DNA from: Methanobacteriota archaeon
Lineage (GTDB): Archaea > Thermoplasmatota > Poseidoniia > Poseidoniales > Thalassarchaeaceae
Reading direction: 5' to 3'
NCBI GenBank assembly: GCA_002685415.1
Contig: NYXO01000051.1
Coordinates: forward strand, 1-7,576
DNA: 7,576 nucleotides
Part shown: positions 6,039 through 7,576 of the stretch, in pieces
How the letters are laid out: each line of letters starts with the position of its first letter
Numbering within the stretch: position 1 is the first letter of the stretch
Notes under the pieces: model-generated
Told to the model about the DNA's origin: nothing
The model's database searches: none
The model's input: only the letters and a program-made list of their open reading frames with translations
Program-made: the position numbers and the translations under genes

Positions 6039-6971
6039 TTAAGATACTCCATAAGTCTGTAAAAATAATTGATTAGAATATCTTGGATCATTAACATCTT
6101 TTATTCTATTCGATGCAATTAGGTTGTAAACTTCATTTATTCCCTGATCTAGGTCTATTAAGGCTTCAAATCCAGTTTCAACCTTTAACTTTTCACTAGA
6201 AACTTGATAATTCCTAGCATCTTGAAAAGGAAGTGGAGTTGTTTCAATGACAACATCGGGTATTTTTTCTTTAATTTTTTCAGCTAATTCAATAATTTTA
6301 TAATTTTTATGATGTAAATTAAATATACCCTTTACATCCGTTTGAATAGTTTTTTCAATAGCATTGGCAACATCTTTGACATGAAGCAGCGGTCTCCACT
6401 GGTCTCCTCCAAATACACTCATTTTTTTATCTTGAAGAGCTTTTGTAGTTAAAATATTTACAACAAGATCCAGCCTTATTCTTGAAAATTGATCACCTAT
6501 ACCGAATAATGTTCCCAATCTAAAGATTATTGCATCAGAGTCTTCGAGGTACTTTTCAGCAATAAGTTTAGAGGATGCATATTCTGAAAGAGGGCTTACC
6601 GAAGAATCTTCATTTAGCATTCCTTCTTGGGCACCGTAGACAGAGCAGGTTGATAAAAAGACTATCTTTCCTTGGAAGTTTTTAACTAGGTTATTTACTG
6701 TCTCTGCATTAATTTCATGTGTTAAATTTGGATTAATAGCACAAGCTCCATCACCAACTAAAGCTGCCAACCATATTACTGCATCATAATTTTTTAAAAT
6801 TAGATTTAATTTTTTATAGTCTCTAATATCACCAAATATAAAATCTACATCTTTTCTAAAAGAATTTTCATATATTAAAGAATCGTAAACTGTAACATTA
6901 TGTTTTTTAGAAAGTAAATCAACAATGCCACCACCTACGTAGCCAGCACCGCCTACTACTAATATATCCAT
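6039..6971 (-). CDS. NAD-dependent sugar-nucleotide epimerase/reductase (extended SDR), substrate unassigned
   Basis: This 310-residue extended SDR has the NAD-binding loop GGAGYVG at 7-13, Asp30 closing the second beta strand (VTVYD, consistent with NAD rather than NADP), and FGDIRD (46-51). The catalytic region is STCSVYG (107-113) with YASSK (131-135), giving Tyr131 and Lys135. LGTLFGIGDQFSRIR (152-166) and QWRPLLHVKDVA (191-202) are typical substrate-domain segments. The dehydratase signature T-D-E before VYG is replaced by T-C-S, so 4,6-dehydration is unlikely and a C4-epimerase or reductase role is more probable. AALVGDGACAINP (69-81) and the tail DPRYSN (295-300) look like subfamily signatures that I cannot tie to a known substrate. 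The ATG at 6971 begins MDILVVGGAGYVG, the expected family start, but has no strong Shine-Dalgarno. It lies 43 bases after the polymerase gene and 2 bases before the cupin, in the same operon. Confidence 0.9.
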   Translation of the reverse strand: MDILVVGGAGYVGGGIVDLLSKKHNVTVYDSLIYENSFRKDVDFIFGDIRDYKKLNLILKNYDAVIWLAALVGDGACAINPNLTHEINAETVNNLVKNFQGKIVFLSTCSVYGAQEGMLNEDSSVSPLSEYASSKLIAEKYLEDSDAIIFRLGTLFGIGDQFSRIRLDLVVNILTTKALQDKKMSVFGGDQWRPLLHVKDVANAIEKTIQTDVKGIFNLHHKNYKIIELAEKIKEKIPDVVIETTPLPFQDARNYQVSSEKLKVETGFEALIDLDQGINEVYNLIASNRIKDVNDPRYSNQLFLQTYGVS

Positions 6972-7014
6972 AACTTTTAATAGTATATGACTATAAAAAG
7001 TAATTTATTATTTT
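6972..7014 (-). promoter_or_regulatory. Spacer between polymerase and SDR genes, with a weak -10-like box
   Basis: This 43-base A+T-rich gap is the largest inside the minus-strand operon. On the minus strand it contains TATACT (6987-6982), one mismatch from the -10 consensus, ten bases before the SDR start codon. The hexamer about 17 bases upstream (ATAAAT) is a poor -35, and the implied leader would be only a few bases long. In such A+T-rich DNA this can easily be chance. No hairpin followed by a T-run that would end the polymerase transcript is visible, so read-through is the simpler view. Confidence 0.15.
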
Positions 7015-7576
7015 TTATTTTTCAGCTTTAAGGTAAGAAAAATAGACAAAATATAAAAACCAAGATATAGAGTGATTGTGTAATAGATCAGTAGACAATG
7101 AGAGAATAAAAAATACAGTAAGAGTAATTAAATTAAAATCGAATACTAATTTTCTTTTAAACAATGTCATAAAAATTAGAATATATAAAGTAACTCCAAC
7201 TATTCCATAGTTTATGAGGTAGAAAATGAAAGAGTTGTGTGGGCCGTAACTATATGGATTTTTTTTAAACTCATCATAAAGGTAAATATTGTTAGATTCG
7301 AAAATTAGTTGATTTGAACCATTACCAATTAATTTTGATTCTAAAGAGCTGGAAATAAAATAGTCTGTAGATGCTTCTAACATTAACAATCTATCACTTA
7401 TACCATTATTATCATCATTCATAAATCTCTCGTAAACTCCTAATTGAATTACAGCAATTAACAATACCAATACTGAAACAATTAGTTGAGCATACAATCT
7501 ATCTTTTATGAACTTTATAAAAGTAAATAGTATAAGAACAATTAATGAAAATCTTGAGTAAGTAACTATTACTGCA
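7015..7576 (-). CDS. Wzy / O-antigen ligase-like membrane protein, C-terminal part only
   Basis: The minus-strand frame ending at the TAA at 7017-7015 stays open to the right edge, giving about 186 residues of C-terminus. The gene starts outside the window; a TTG at 7497 is internal and should not be taken as the start. The visible part reads TYSRFSLIVLIL (about 7563-7528), resembling the T-x-SR-x(3)-L segment common in Wzy and WaaL proteins. A second membrane helix follows (about 7488-7437), then a hydrophilic loop of about 60 residues. After it comes GPHNSFIFYLINYGIVG (7242-7192), the conserved HN motif with glycines, leading into a helix, and finally one or two helices in ITLTVFFILSL and SWFLYFVYFSYL. 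The protein sits in the inner membrane and would polymerise lipid-linked repeat units in the periplasm, or ligate glycan to an acceptor; sequence alone does not separate Wzy from WaaL-type. It lies first among the minus-strand genes seen, 43 bases before the SDR gene. Confidence 0.8.
   Translation of the reverse strand, partial: AVIVTYSRFSLIVLILFTFIKFIKDRLYAQLIVSVLVLLIAVIQLGVYERFMNDDNNGISDRLLMLEASTDYFISSSLESKLIGNGSNQLIFESNNIYLYDEFKKNPYSYGPHNSFIFYLINYGIVGVTLYILIFMTLFKRKLVFDFNLITLTVFFILSLSTDLLHNHSISWFLYFVYFSYLKAEK

Noticed and set aside
6039..6971. The SDR as the missing 4,6-dehydratase
   Set aside because: The catalytic stretch reads STCSVYG rather than STDEVYG, so the Asp and Glu needed for dehydration are absent.
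6982..6987. TATACT on the minus strand as a promoter for the SDR gene
   Set aside because: There is no credible -35 box and the implied leader is very short; kept only as a low-confidence note on the spacer.
7015..7497. A complete 160-residue membrane protein starting at the TTG at 7497
   Set aside because: The frame continues open to the right edge and the added residues (TYSRFSLIVLIL and onward) resemble a conserved Wzy/WaaL segment, so the gene is a fragment of a longer one.

Overview
The window is part of a surface-polysaccharide locus (O-antigen, capsule or exopolysaccharide) from an A+T-rich bacterium, roughly 30% G+C by eye. Coding density is very high: intergenic gaps are 2 to 67 bases and several genes overlap. 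The mix of a Wzy-like membrane polymerase, a monotopic phosphoglycosyl transferase (PGT), a WbuB-like GT4 and nucleotide-sugar enzymes fits a Gram-negative bacterium with a Wzx/Wzy-type pathway. The base composition and compactness suggest a streamlined, perhaps marine, lineage, but the sequence does not name the taxon. I saw no tRNA, rRNA, insertion sequence, CRISPR array or long repeat.

Layout, left to right. Bases 1-1698 (minus) hold most of an asparagine-synthetase-type glutamine amidotransferase whose C-terminus lies beyond the left edge. A 67-base divergent spacer follows. Bases 1766-2383 (plus) encode the only plus-strand gene, a PGT that would load the first sugar phosphate onto undecaprenyl phosphate. 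Its 3' end overlaps, tail to tail, the 3' end of a minus-strand operon. In transcription order (right to left) that operon holds: the C-terminal part of a Wzy/O-antigen-ligase-like membrane protein (7576-7015, entering from the right edge), an NAD-dependent short-chain dehydrogenase/reductase (SDR) epimerase (6971-6039), a small RmlC-like cupin (6036-5590), an RmlD-like reductase (5597-4695), a non-hydrolysing UDP-GlcNAc 2-epimerase (4698-3541) and a WbuB-like glycosyltransferase (3544-2363). The last three are joined by overlaps of 8, 4 and 4 bases, which implies translational coupling.

How they may work together: RmlD-like reductase, then 2-epimerase, then WbuB-like transferase is the arrangement expected for making and adding an L-configured 2-acetamido-2,6-dideoxy sugar (the UDP-L-FucNAc or UDP-L-QuiNAc type routes). 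The 4,6-dehydratase/5-epimerase that should start such a route is not in this window. In its place upstream of the reductase sit an SDR without the dehydratase TDE signature and an RmlC-like cupin that seems to lack some canonical RmlC residues. The pathway may therefore be a variant, or the dehydratase may be encoded elsewhere. The amidotransferase could amidate a uronic acid in the same glycan, or simply make asparagine. No wholly unprecedented system is evident. The points most worth a second look are the SDR-cupin pair, the isolated plus-strand PGT with its 21-base convergent overlap, and the amidotransferase in this setting.
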